Shown: positions 1-8,599 of the stretch, in pieces | How the letters are laid out: every line of letters starts with the position of its first letter | Position numbering within the stretch: position 1 is the stretch's first letter | DNA from: Pseudarthrobacter sp. SSS035 | GTDB lineage: Bacteria > Actinomycetota > Actinomycetes > Actinomycetales > Micrococcaceae | Direction: 5' to 3' | DNA: 64,000 nucleotides | Assembly (NCBI RefSeq): GCF_023273875.1 | Contig: NZ_CP096882.1 | Span: forward strand, 3,844,001 to 3,908,000 | Notes under the pieces: generated by a model | Databases searched by the model: none | Seen by the model: the letters and a program-made list of their open reading frames with translations, nothing else | Told to the model about the DNA's origin: nothing | Translations under genes and position numbers: made by a program

Positions 1-258
1 CGGCCCGGCGGAAGCGATGAGACGGTCCTCGCCGGCGGCGGAGGCCAGCTCCACCAGGCGGCTGCCGAGGACAAACCGGCCCTGGATGTCGCGGCTTACA
101 AGCCGGTGATGGATCAGGGCCAGGGCGAGCCTGTGCACGGTGGGCCGGGCCAGGCCCGTGGCGGCCACCAGCTGTGCCAGCGTGGTGGGGCCGGCCTCCA
201 ATGCATCAAGCACATGGGCCGCTTTATCAATGACACCGACTCCACTAGAATTGTCCAT
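1..258 (-). CDS. IclR-family regulator, NdgR/LtbR-like (partial, N-terminal part)
   Basis: The first 86 codons of an IclR-type transcription factor are visible, read leftward from an ATG at 258; the ligand-binding part lies outside the window. The visible residues form the winged-helix DNA-binding domain, with a recognition-helix segment reading TGLARPTVHRLALAL at about residues 34-48. It is divergent from leuC with 107 bases between. In actinobacteria the IclR protein next to leuCD is NdgR (LtbR in corynebacteria), which controls leucine and related amino acid synthesis. That assignment here rests on family plus position, because most of the protein cannot be seen. Confidence 0.85.
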   Translation of the reverse strand, partial: MDNSSGVGVIDKAAHVLDALEAGPTTLAQLVAATGLARPTVHRLALALIHHRLVSRDIQGRFVLGSRLVELASAAGEDRLIASAGP

Positions 259-273
259 GTAATGATATTGCCG

Positions 274-288
274 TCTCATTATCTGAGA
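274..288. promoter_or_regulatory. Inverted repeat in the ndgR-like/leuC intergenic region, candidate operator
   Basis: The 15-base sequence TCTCA-TTATC-TGAGA is a perfect 5-bp inverted repeat in the only gap between the divergent IclR regulator and leuC. It lies 16 bases before the regulator start and 77 bases before leuC. NdgR/LtbR proteins are known to bind this intergenic region in other actinobacteria; that this exact repeat is the binding site is inference. Confidence 0.5.
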
Positions 289-365
289 TGCAAATCTTTG
301 GGCTGGCACAAAATGCAGCCCTGCTGGTTCAGTGGAACCAAACAGCCAAACAGCAGTGAAGGGAG

Positions 366-1826
366 ATGGCCGTGGCAAAGACACTGGCCGAGAAAGTCTG
401 GGACGCACATGTGGTGCGCAAAGGCGAGGGCGAAGGAGCCAATGGCCAGCCCGACCTCCTCTTCATTGACCTTCACCTTGTCCATGAGGTGACCTCTCCG
501 CAGGCCTTCGAGGGCCTGCGCCTGGCGGGCCGCAAGCTGCGCCGGCCGGACCTCACCATCGCCACGGAGGACCACAACACTCCCACGCTGGACATCGACA
601 AGCCCATTGCCGATCTCACCAGCCGCACGCAGATCCAGACGCTGCGCAACAACTGCGCAGAGTTCGGCGTCCGCCTGCACTCGCTCGGCGACGCGGAACA
701 GGGCATTGTGCACGTGGTTGGCCCGCAGCTTGGCCTCACACAGCCTGGCATGACCGTTGTCTGCGGTGACTCCCACACGTCCACCCATGGCGCGTTCGGT
801 GCCCTGGCCATGGGCATCGGTACGTCCGAAGTGGAGCACGTCATGGCCACCCAGACGCTGTCCCTGAAGCCGTTCAAAACCATGGCCATCAACGTCGAAG
901 GCACGCTGCGCCCGGGCGTTACCGCCAAGGACATCATCCTGGCCGTGATTGCCAAGATCGGCACCGGCGGAGGCCAGGGCTACGTCCTGGAATACCGCGG
1001 TTCCGCCATCCGCGCGCTGTCCATGGAAGCCCGCATGACCATCTGCAACATGTCCATCGAAGCCGGCGCCCGCGCCGGCCTGGTGGCCCCGGACCAGATC
1101 ACCTACGACTACATGAATGGCCGCCCGCACGCCCCACAGGGCGCCGAATGGGATGCCGCCGTCGAGTACTGGAACACGCTGAGGACCGACGACGACGCCA
1201 CGTTCGACGTCGAGGTGGCCCTGGACGCCGACACGCTGGAGCCGTTCGTCACCTGGGGCACAAACCCAGGGCAGGGTGTTTCGCTTTCCGCCAGGGTCCC
1301 GTCCCCGGAGGACTTCGGCGACGAAAACGCCAAGGCTGCCGCCGAACGCGCCCTGCAGTACATGGGACTGACCGCCGGTACGCCCATGAAAGACATCCGA
1401 GTGGACACGGTCTTCCTGGGCTCCTGCACCAACTCGCGCATGGAGGACCTCCGGGCCGCTGCGGACATCATCCGCGGGCGCCGGAAGGACCCCAACATCC
1501 GGATGCTGGTGGTGCCCGGTTCGGCCCGCGTGCGGCTGGAAGCAGAGGCCGAAGGGCTGGACAAGGTCTTCAAGGACTTCGGCGCCGAGTGGCGCTTCGC
1601 CGGCTGCTCGATGTGCCTGGGCATGAACCCGGACCAGCTGGAGGTGGGGGAGCGTTGCGCCTCGACGTCCAACCGAAACTTCGAAGGCCGTCAGGGCAAG
1701 GGCGGCCGCACCCACCTGGTATCGCCGGTGGTGGCAGCGGCCACGGCCATCCGTGGCACCCTGAGTTCGCCGTCGGACCTCGATCCGGCTCCCGAATCCG
1801 CCGCCATCCGCACCGACGCAGCCTAG
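366..1826 (+). CDS. leuC: 3-isopropylmalate dehydratase large subunit
   Basis: LeuC with LeuD isomerises 2-isopropylmalate to 3-isopropylmalate in leucine biosynthesis. The 486-residue protein has the aconitase-family [4Fe-4S] ligands: Cys354 in GSCTNSR, and Cys414 and Cys417 in CSMCLGMNPD. The N-terminal half carries GDSHTSTHGAFG, typical of the fold. The ATG at 366 follows GAAGGGAG, a good ribosome binding site. leuD starts nine bases after the stop, so the two are one transcription unit. The divergent NdgR-like gene and the intervening inverted repeat suggest leucine-responsive control. Confidence 0.97.
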   Translation: MAVAKTLAEKVWDAHVVRKGEGEGANGQPDLLFIDLHLVHEVTSPQAFEGLRLAGRKLRRPDLTIATEDHNTPTLDIDKPIADLTSRTQIQTLRNNCAEFGVRLHSLGDAEQGIVHVVGPQLGLTQPGMTVVCGDSHTSTHGAFGALAMGIGTSEVEHVMATQTLSLKPFKTMAINVEGTLRPGVTAKDIILAVIAKIGTGGGQGYVLEYRGSAIRALSMEARMTICNMSIEAGARAGLVAPDQITYDYMNGRPHAPQGAEWDAAVEYWNTLRTDDDATFDVEVALDADTLEPFVTWGTNPGQGVSLSARVPSPEDFGDENAKAAAERALQYMGLTAGTPMKDIRVDTVFLGSCTNSRMEDLRAAADIIRGRRKDPNIRMLVVPGSARVRLEAEAEGLDKVFKDFGAEWRFAGCSMCLGMNPDQLEVGERCASTSNRNFEGRQGKGGRTHLVSPVVAAATAIRGTLSSPSDLDPAPESAAIRTDAA

Positions 1827-1835
1827 GAGGCCGCC

Positions 1836-2438
1836 ATGGAAAAGTTCACCACCCACACCGGCATCGGCGTGCCGCTGCGCCAGAGCAACGTTGACACGGA
1901 CCAGATCATCCCCGCGGTCTACCTCAAGCGGATCACCCGAACCGGCTTCGAGGACGCACTGTTCTCCGCCTGGCGCAAGGACCCGGCCTTCATCCTGAAC
2001 CAGGCGCCGTTCAACGCCGGCTCCGTCCTGGTGGCGGGCCCGGATTTCGGCACCGGTTCGTCCCGTGAACACGCCGTCTGGGCGCTGAAGGACTATGGTT
2101 TCAAGACCGTCCTGTCTTCACGTTTCGCTGATATTTTCCGCGGCAACTCCGGCAAGCAGGGTCTGCTGGCCGCTGAGCTCGCCCAGGACGACATAGAGCT
2201 GATCTGGAAAGAGCTCGAGAACGCTCCCGGCACCGAAGTCACCGTTGATCTCGTCTCCAAAACTGTCATCTGCGGCACCATCGTGGCACCCTTTGAAATC
2301 GACGATTACACGCGCTGGCGCCTCCTGGAGGGCCTGGACGACATTGGCCTGACACTCCAGCACGAAGAGGACATCACTGCCTTCGAGGCCACCCGTCCGG
2401 CCTTTATGCCCACAACGCTTCCGGCCCGCCTTTCCTGA
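1836..2438 (+). CDS. leuD: 3-isopropylmalate dehydratase small subunit
   Basis: LeuD is the swivelling-domain subunit of isopropylmalate isomerase. The 200-residue protein starts MEKFTTHTGIGVPLRQSNVD and contains the substrate-contacting segment GPDFGTGSSREHAVWAL at about residues 68-84. Length is normal for the family. It starts nine bases after leuC behind the ribosome binding site TAGGAGG. There is no obvious T-tailed terminator before murA 158 bases downstream. Confidence 0.97.
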   Translation: MEKFTTHTGIGVPLRQSNVDTDQIIPAVYLKRITRTGFEDALFSAWRKDPAFILNQAPFNAGSVLVAGPDFGTGSSREHAVWALKDYGFKTVLSSRFADIFRGNSGKQGLLAAELAQDDIELIWKELENAPGTEVTVDLVSKTVICGTIVAPFEIDDYTRWRLLEGLDDIGLTLQHEEDITAFEATRPAFMPTTLPARLS

Positions 2439-2596
2439 GCGCGAGCGCGGAATTTCCCGCCCCGGACGGAGCCGCCTGAACGGCGCCGCGCCGGAGGCTT
2501 TCGGCGCCCGTATTTCGGTTCGGTAACGCAACCTCCTATGCTTAGCTGGAGCCTTTGCAAGGATTTTGGGGCGAGTAATCGTAAGGAAACCGGTAT

Positions 2597-3922
2597 ATGA
2601 GTAGTGTTCTGACAATCCGCGGCGGAGTCCCGCTTACAGGCCGCGTCAGCGTCCGGGGGGCCAAAAACCTTGTTCCCAAGGCCATGGTGGCAGCATTACT
2701 GGGCAACGAGCCGTCGGTGTTGCGGAACGTTCCGGAGATCAAGGACGTCGAGGTTGTCACCTCGCTCCTGCAGCTGCACGGAGTGACGGTGGTCAAGGAT
2801 CCCGTCAGCGGTGACCTCACCCTGGATCCGAAGGCGGCCAAAACCGCCCCGAGCACGGCGATCGATGCCCACGCCGGTGATTCGCGGATCCCCATCCTGC
2901 TCTGCGGACCCCTGATCCATGCGATCGGTGAGGCCTTCATTCCGGACCTTGGCGGCTGCAAGATCGGTGACCGGCCCATCGACTACCACCTGAACGTACT
3001 CCGCCAGTTCGGCGCCGTGGTGGAAAAGCGCCCGGGCGGCATTCACATCTCTGCGCCCAAGGGCCTGCATGGCGCCAAGATCAACCTGCCGTACCCCTCG
3101 GTGGGTGCCACGGAGCAGGTGCTGCTCAGCGCTACCCGCGCCGAAGGGATCACGGAGCTTTCCGGCGCTGCCACGGAACCCGAGATCATCGACCTCATAG
3201 CAGTGCTGCAGAAGATGGGCGCCATCATCAGCGTCCAGACCGACCGGACCATCCGCATTGAAGGCGTCCGGGACCTGGGCGGCTACAACCACCGTGCCCT
3301 CTCGGACCGCAACGAATCGGCGTCGTGGGCTTCGGCAGCACTGGTGACCCGCGGTGACATCTTCGTCGAAGGCGCCTCGCAGCGGGACATGATGACGTTC
3401 CTGAACACCTACCGGAAGGTAGGCGGCGGCATGGACATCGGCGAGGACGGCATCCGCTTCTACCACCGGGGCGGCAAGCTCAACCCGCTGGTCCTGGAAA
3501 CGGATGTGCACCCCGGCTTTATGACCGACTGGCAGCAGCCGCTGGTGGTGGCACTGACCCAGGCCGAAGGCGTGTCGATCGTCCACGAGACCGTCTATGA
3601 AAACAGGTTCGGCTTCACCGACGCGCTCATCCGGATGGGCGCGAGCATCCAGGTGCACCGCGAGTGCCTGGGCAGCGTGCCGTGCCGCTTCGGCCAGCGC
3701 AACTTCCTCCACTCCGCCGTCATCTCCGGTCCCACCCAGCTCAAGGGCGCCGACATCGACGTACCGGACCTGCGTGGCGGCTTCAGCCACCTGATCGCGG
3801 CGCTGGCCGCTTCGGGCACGTCGCGCGTGACCGGGATCGACATCATCAACCGCGGCTACGAACGTTTCACCGAAAAGCTGTCCGGCCTCGGCGCCGACTT
3901 CGACATCACCTCGACAAAGTAA
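2597..3922 (+). CDS. murA: UDP-N-acetylglucosamine 1-carboxyvinyltransferase
   Basis: MurA transfers enolpyruvate from PEP to UDP-GlcNAc, the first committed step of peptidoglycan synthesis, in the cytoplasm. The 441-residue protein has the EPSP-synthase-like double fold, RGAKN at residues 20-24, and the active-site loop GGCKIGDRP with the PEP/fosfomycin-binding Cys121. That Cys is present here, unlike the Asp found in mycobacteria, so fosfomycin sensitivity at the target level would be expected. The ATG at 2597 follows GTAAGGAAA. It heads a run with the acyltransferase, gpsA and ddl. Confidence 0.96.
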   Translation: MSSVLTIRGGVPLTGRVSVRGAKNLVPKAMVAALLGNEPSVLRNVPEIKDVEVVTSLLQLHGVTVVKDPVSGDLTLDPKAAKTAPSTAIDAHAGDSRIPILLCGPLIHAIGEAFIPDLGGCKIGDRPIDYHLNVLRQFGAVVEKRPGGIHISAPKGLHGAKINLPYPSVGATEQVLLSATRAEGITELSGAATEPEIIDLIAVLQKMGAIISVQTDRTIRIEGVRDLGGYNHRALSDRNESASWASAALVTRGDIFVEGASQRDMMTFLNTYRKVGGGMDIGEDGIRFYHRGGKLNPLVLETDVHPGFMTDWQQPLVVALTQAEGVSIVHETVYENRFGFTDALIRMGASIQVHRECLGSVPCRFGQRNFLHSAVISGPTQLKGADIDVPDLRGGFSHLIAALAASGTSRVTGIDIINRGYERFTEKLSGLGADFDITSTK

Positions 3923-3932
3923 CGGTGGGTAC

Positions 3933-4700
3933 GTGAAGGAAACGGCCAAGAGCCAGGCCACATTCGTTGTGGTCGCGGCCATAGTGCGCACGGTGCTGAA
4001 CGCAATGATGAACAAGAAGTGGGAAGGCCTCGAGAACCTCCCCGCCGGCGGGTTTATTGCCGCGCCTAACCATTGCACGGAAATCGATCCGCTGATCGTG
4101 GGGCACATTCTCTACAACCAGAAGCGCGCCCCGCACTTCCTGGCGAAGGCCGGGCTGTTCAAGGTTCCGGTCCTGGGCGCGGTCCTGCGGGCCACCCGGC
4201 AGATCCCGGTGGAACGCTCGACGGCGGGAGCGAACCGCTCGCTGCAGCTCGCCCAGGAGATTGTGGCGGACGGCGGGGCCATCATCATCTACCCCGAAGG
4301 CACACTCACCCGCGATCCCGCGCTGTGGCCGATGAAGGGCCACACCGGCGCTGCCCGCCTTGCCCTGGAAGGCGGCATTCCCGTGGTACCGATCGCGCAC
4401 TGGGGCGCCCATGAGGTGTTCCCGCGTTATGCGAAGCGGTTCCACCTTTTCCCGCGCAGGACGTCCAGGGTGATGGTGGGCAAGCCCGTTGACCTCAGCC
4501 AGTTCATGGGCCGGCCACTGGACAAAGCAACGCTGACCGCGGCAACCGAGAAGATCATGGATGCCGTGACCGGTTTGCTGGCCGACATCCGCGGGGAGGA
4601 GCCGCCCGCTGAACGCTGGGACCCTTCCAAACACAATCAAGCCACGCACGGTCGCTTCGTTGTGCGGGAAAATCCTGACGACGCTGCGGATGCCATCTGA
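3933..4700 (+). CDS. 1-acyl-sn-glycerol-3-phosphate acyltransferase (PlsC family)
   Basis: This enzyme acylates lysophosphatidic acid to phosphatidic acid at the membrane. The 255-residue protein has the acyltransferase catalytic motif NHCTEIDP (His47, Asp52) and the substrate motif YPEGTLTRD, plus a hydrophobic N-terminal segment (FVVVAAIVRTVLNAMM) suggesting membrane association. It uses a GTG start at 3933, ten bases after murA, and its TGA overlaps the ATG of gpsA by one base. Pairing with gpsA fits a phospholipid-precursor pair inside a cell-wall operon. The C-terminal 30 residues are polar and variable. Confidence 0.93.
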   Translation: MKETAKSQATFVVVAAIVRTVLNAMMNKKWEGLENLPAGGFIAAPNHCTEIDPLIVGHILYNQKRAPHFLAKAGLFKVPVLGAVLRATRQIPVERSTAGANRSLQLAQEIVADGGAIIIYPEGTLTRDPALWPMKGHTGAARLALEGGIPVVPIAHWGAHEVFPRYAKRFHLFPRRTSRVMVGKPVDLSQFMGRPLDKATLTAATEKIMDAVTGLLADIRGEEPPAERWDPSKHNQATHGRFVVRENPDDAADAI

Positions 4701-5749
4701 TGGCTGACGGAAGCCGTCAGGGTTCCGCCCGGTCTGTCGCCGTCGTGGGCGCCGGTTCCTGGGGTACCACATTCGCCAAGATCCTCGCCGATGCGGCTCG
4801 GGCAGCAGGGGAACAGCGGAGCATCCGGATCTGGGGCCGGCGCAGCGAAGTGGTGGAGCAGATCAACAGCACGCACCGGAACGTCCAGTACCTGAAGGAC
4901 ACAGAGCTGCCGCCCAGCATCACAGCGTCCACAGACGTCAGCGAGGTGCTGGCGGGCGCGGACCTGGTGGTCCTGGCCGTTCCTGCACAGTCACTGCGAC
5001 TCCAGCTCCGTGAATGGAAGCCGCTGATCGCCGCTGACGCCGTGGTGGTGTCCCTGATGAAGGGCCTGGAGCTCGGCACGGACTCCCGGATGAGTGAGGT
5101 GATCAGCGACGAACTGGGGATTCCCGCGGACCGCATTGCCGTGGTTTCCGGTCCCAACCTGGCCATGGAGATCGCCCGGGAGGAACCGACTGCTTCTGTG
5201 GTGGCCTGTTCCGATGCGGCCACCGCGGGCTGGATCGCGAGGAGCTGCACCGCACCGTACTTCCGTCCGTACACCACGGCGGATGTCGTCGGTGTGGAAA
5301 TTGGCGGCATCGTCAAGAACGTCATAGCGCTGGCCGTGGGCATCTGTGAAGGTAAACAGATGGGGGACAACACCAAGGCCTCCGTGATCACCCGGGGCTT
5401 GGCCGAAACATCCAGGCTTGCCCTTGCCCTCGGTGGCGAGGCGCGGACCATGGCCGGGCTGGCGGGCCTGGGGGATCTGGTGGCGACGTGTTCCTCGCCT
5501 CTGTCGCGAAACCATACGGCCGGCCGGATGCTGGGCCAGGGACTTACCCTTGAGCAGTTGGCGCAGCAGATGACACAAACAGCCGAAGGCATCAAATCCG
5601 GCCAGGCTGTGCATGAACTTGCGGGGAAACTGGGCGTCGAAATGCCCATCACTGCCGCCGTCGTAGCCGTCCTGGCCGGCAAACTGTCCGTTGACCAACT
5701 GGGGCCGCTGCTGCTGGCCCGGGACCTGAAACCCGAAGGCGATTACTGA
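4700..5749 (+). CDS. gpsA: NAD(P)H-dependent glycerol-3-phosphate dehydrogenase
   Basis: GpsA reduces dihydroxyacetone phosphate to sn-glycerol 3-phosphate, the backbone for phospholipids. The 349-residue protein has the dinucleotide-binding motif GAGSWGTTFAKIL near the N-terminus, GPNLAMEIA, and the conserved catalytic segment EIGGIVKNVIALAVGI. The N-terminus is about 12 residues longer than in many homologues. The ATG overlaps the stop of the acyltransferase (TGATG) and ddl begins two bases after its stop, so the genes are probably translationally coupled. Confidence 0.96.
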   Translation: MADGSRQGSARSVAVVGAGSWGTTFAKILADAARAAGEQRSIRIWGRRSEVVEQINSTHRNVQYLKDTELPPSITASTDVSEVLAGADLVVLAVPAQSLRLQLREWKPLIAADAVVVSLMKGLELGTDSRMSEVISDELGIPADRIAVVSGPNLAMEIAREEPTASVVACSDAATAGWIARSCTAPYFRPYTTADVVGVEIGGIVKNVIALAVGICEGKQMGDNTKASVITRGLAETSRLALALGGEARTMAGLAGLGDLVATCSSPLSRNHTAGRMLGQGLTLEQLAQQMTQTAEGIKSGQAVHELAGKLGVEMPITAAVVAVLAGKLSVDQLGPLLLARDLKPEGDY

Positions 5750-5751
5750 CG

Positions 5752-6900
5752 ATGTCCGACGATAACCTGACCGCAGCGGACTCCGCCCCCCGGGCCAAAC
5801 CCCGCGTCGCGGTCCTTTTTGGTGGCCGGTCCAGCGAACATGCCGTGAGCTGCGTGACCGCCGCCGGCGTTCTGGGCGCCATCAACAAAGACAAGTACGA
5901 TGTCATCCCCATCGGCATCGCCAAGTCGGGGCAGTGGGTGCTGGCTGCCGGGGATACAGCCCAGTGGTCGCTGTCCGCGTCGTCGCTGCCGGAGGTCCCG
6001 CCGTCGTCGGAAACGGTGACACTGGCCGAGATCGGCGGCGAGCACCAGCTGATCGTCGCCTCACCGAACCAGGTACCGCAGGAACTCGGGACGGTGGACG
6101 TTGTGTTTCCCCTTCTCCACGGTCCCTTTGGCGAGGACGGCACCATCCAGGGGCTCCTGGAACTGTCCGACACGCGCTACGTCGGCGCCGGCGTGCTTGC
6201 GTCGGCTGTGGGCATGGACAAGCACTACATGAAGGTTGTGTTCGAGGCCGCCGGGCTGCACGTGGGGCCCTACATTGCCGTCACGGACCGTCAGTGGGTC
6301 AAGGACGCGGAGGCCGTCCGCAAGCAGGTGGACCAGCTCGGCTTTCCCGTGTTCGTCAAGCCGGCGCGGGCGGGTTCGTCCATGGGGATCTCCAAAGTGG
6401 ACTCGCTCGAGGGACTCGACGCCGCCGTCGAGGAAGCCCGGCGCCACGACCTCAAACTGGTCATCGAGGCTGGCATCGTAGGGCGTGAGATTGAGTGTGC
6501 GGTCTTGGAAGGACGCGGGACCGATTCCCCCCGGACGTCCATGCCGGGCGAAATTTCCGTCGCCGCCGGAACGCACGAATTCTACGACTTCAACGCGAAG
6601 TATGTTGAGGACGACGCCGCCGCGCTGAGCTGCCCCGCCGACATTCCCGAGGAAGCCATCGTGCGGGTCCGGGAACTCGCGGCAGCTGCCTTCGACGCTG
6701 TGGGTGCGGAAGGCCTGAGCCGCGTGGACTTCTTCTATACGCCCGACGGCGAATTGATCATCAACGAGATCAACACCATGCCCGGGTTTACGCCCAAGAG
6801 CATGTACCCGCAGATGTGGGCAGCATCAGGCCTGAATTACGCGGACCTGATTGATGAGCTGATCCATCTGGCCTTGAACCGGAAGACCGGCCTCCGCTGA
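5752..6900 (+). CDS. ddl: D-alanine--D-alanine ligase
   Basis: Ddl makes the D-Ala-D-Ala dipeptide for peptidoglycan, an ATP-grasp enzyme of the cytoplasm. The 382-residue protein shows VLFGGRSSEHAVS, the phosphate-loop region PVFVKPARAGSSMGI, and the metal-binding end INEINTMPGFTPKSMYPQMW. A Tyr (Y6588-region codon in YDFNAKY) occupies the position that typically marks ligases making D-Ala-D-Ala, not D-Ala-D-lactate; I read this from the motif only. It ends the murA-plsC-gpsA-ddl run. Confidence 0.95.
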   Translation: MSDDNLTAADSAPRAKPRVAVLFGGRSSEHAVSCVTAAGVLGAINKDKYDVIPIGIAKSGQWVLAAGDTAQWSLSASSLPEVPPSSETVTLAEIGGEHQLIVASPNQVPQELGTVDVVFPLLHGPFGEDGTIQGLLELSDTRYVGAGVLASAVGMDKHYMKVVFEAAGLHVGPYIAVTDRQWVKDAEAVRKQVDQLGFPVFVKPARAGSSMGISKVDSLEGLDAAVEEARRHDLKLVIEAGIVGREIECAVLEGRGTDSPRTSMPGEISVAAGTHEFYDFNAKYVEDDAAALSCPADIPEEAIVRVRELAAAAFDAVGAEGLSRVDFFYTPDGELIINEINTMPGFTPKSMYPQMWAASGLNYADLIDELIHLALNRKTGLR

Positions 6901-6910
6901 CGCGGCGGCC

Positions 6911-6932
6911 CGGTGGTTGAGCCTGTCGAGAC
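6911..6932. repeat. Single copy of a dispersed intergenic repeat
   Basis: The 22 bases GGTGGTTGAGCCTGTCGAGA and flanks sit between the stop of ddl and the stop of the convergent DUF3515 gene. The reverse form, TCTCGACAGGCTCAACCACC, is a string commonly seen between genes in Arthrobacter and related Micrococcales. I recognise it from memory, and only one copy is in this window. It may act as a short insertion-prone or mobile repeat; its function is unknown to me. Confidence 0.45.
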
Positions 6933-7436
6933 CTATTTACTGGTGGGCAGGTTCTGCAGGTCTTCCTGACCCACGCAGTTCCGGCTGGCCGGGATCTTTC
7001 CGGCTGAGGCGGAAAGATCCGCCAGGACAGTTGCGGAGCTGATCTTCTCCGGATCCATCAGGATTTCCGTGGCGGGTTCGCGGCCGAAGGTAGTCAGCGT
7101 CCACACCGGATCGCCCTCCTTGATAACCCAGTCGATGCCGTTGACACTCACGCACCGGTCCGTCGTCGGGCCTGGAACGTTGACGCCGCAGCGCAGGATC
7201 ACCTGAGACGGGTCCCCCCAGGCGGCGGTGGCCTGGCTGTTGGTTTTCCGCCGGGCAGCATCGCCGATGGCGTCCGGGAGGGCCACCATCATCGGGGCGC
7301 AGGCCGGGTTCGCCGCGTCGCCTGCGGCGGTGACATCCACAGTCGGGGCACAGGCGGACAAAGCGGCTGCAGTGAGGGCCGCGGTCAGCAGGATTCCGGA
7401 CACGCGGACAGGCAAGGGAAAACGGGGATTGTGCAT
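6933..7436 (-). CDS. DUF3515 family lipoprotein
   Basis: A 167-residue exported lipoprotein of the actinobacterial DUF3515 family, function unknown. The N-terminus has two charged residues, a hydrophobic stretch and a lipobox LSAC with the lipid-attachment Cys29. The mature part contains paired Cys residues (at PACAP, RCGVN, RCVSV, NCVGQ) that could form disulfides outside the cell. It is convergent with ddl and divergent from thiL. This gene is commonly found between ddl and thiL in actinobacteria, which supports the call. Confidence 0.85.
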   Translation of the reverse strand: MHNPRFPLPVRVSGILLTAALTAAALSACAPTVDVTAAGDAANPACAPMMVALPDAIGDAARRKTNSQATAAWGDPSQVILRCGVNVPGPTTDRCVSVNGIDWVIKEGDPVWTLTTFGREPATEILMDPEKISSATVLADLSASAGKIPASRNCVGQEDLQNLPTSK

Positions 7437-7558
7437 CCATCCAGCCTAGCGTCGACGCCGAATGGAGCGGGACGCAGGAAGGACCGGAAGCCCGTCGCGG
7501 GGACCTCCATAACAAGGGGCGGACCAGCAATGTCGGTGCCGCGCTGTAGCGTAGGGGC

Positions 7559-8599
7559 GTGCCTGAAATTCCGTTGACTGAAGAAACGCTGATTGTCGCC
7601 GCGCTGTCCGAAGCCGAACTCCTGGCCCGGATCTTTCCGCGGTTGGAAATGGCCGGAACGCACGGTTCGGCAACCCTGCTTGGCCCGGGCGACGACGCCG
7701 CCATTATCGCCGCTCCGGATGGCAGGACAGTAATCAGCATCGATACCCAGGTGCAGGACCAGGACTTCCGGCTCCAATGGCCCAACGGGTACCGCACCAC
7801 GGGCTTCGACGTCGGCTGGAAGGCGGCGGCCCAAAACCTCAGCGACATCAACGCCATGGGCGGCGTGGCCACGTCGCTGGTGGTGAGCCTGACGCTGCCC
7901 CCCGACACCCCTGTCAGCTGGGTGGCGGACCTGGCCGACGGCCTGACTGCGGGAATCCGGGAACTCGGGGCAACAGACTGTTCGGTGGCGGGGGGCGATT
8001 TGGGCCGCGGCAGGGAAATCTCCGTGACGGTCGCCGTGCTGGGCTCGTTGGCTGGCGGCAACGCGGTTCTGCGGTCGGGGGCCCGTGCCGGAGACGTTGT
8101 GGCCCTGGCCGGTACGGTGGGCCGGGCCGCGGCCGGGCTTGCGCTCCTGGAAGCAGAGGTTGCTGTGCAATCCCTGGCGCCCGCGCAATGGGCGCTCGTG
8201 GAAGTGCAGTGCAGGCCACGGCCGCCACTGTCCGCGGGGCCGCTGGCTAGGTCAGTCGGAGCCACTGCCATGCTGGATATATCGGACGGCCTGGTGCGCG
8301 ACGGCGGCCGCCTCGCCGCCGCCAGCGGCGTCGTCCTTGACCTTGACCCCGCGGCGTTGAAGCCTCTCGCGCAAGCCCTGCGTCCGGCGTCGGACCTTCT
8401 CAGCGCTGACCCCATGGCCTGGGTGCTGGGCGGGGGAGAGGACCACGGGCTGCTGGCCACATTCCCGGCCGGCGTTCAGCTGCCTGCCGGATTCACTGCG
8501 ATAGGCTCAGTACAAGCCTTGGGAAGCGCCACACTTCCGGGCGTCACAATTGCGGGCCACGCCGTTGGCACCGGGGGATGGGATCACTTTGCAGACTAA
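7559..8599 (+). CDS. thiL: Thiamine-monophosphate kinase
   Basis: ThiL phosphorylates thiamine monophosphate to the cofactor thiamine pyrophosphate. The 346-residue protein shows the PurM-like ATP-binding fold with GPGDDAAII near residue 41, the metal-binding NLSDINAMGG, GDLGRG, and the C-terminal DISDGL and GGGEDH motifs. The start is a GTG at 7559; an earlier start is blocked by a lack of in-frame alternatives near a ribosome binding site. It overlaps the following DAK2 gene. thiC lies 22 kb away in the same window. Confidence 0.95.
   Translation: MPEIPLTEETLIVAALSEAELLARIFPRLEMAGTHGSATLLGPGDDAAIIAAPDGRTVISIDTQVQDQDFRLQWPNGYRTTGFDVGWKAAAQNLSDINAMGGVATSLVVSLTLPPDTPVSWVADLADGLTAGIRELGATDCSVAGGDLGRGREISVTVAVLGSLAGGNAVLRSGARAGDVVALAGTVGRAAAGLALLEAEVAVQSLAPAQWALVEVQCRPRPPLSAGPLARSVGATAMLDISDGLVRDGGRLAAASGVVLDLDPAALKPLAQALRPASDLLSADPMAWVLGGGEDHGLLATFPAGVQLPAGFTAIGSVQALGSATLPGVTIAGHAVGTGGWDHFAD

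Noticed and set aside
279..2072. Long reverse-strand open frame (597 codons) opposite leuC
   Set aside because: Lies antisense to a certain gene, with composition of a GC-rich shadow frame and no family features.
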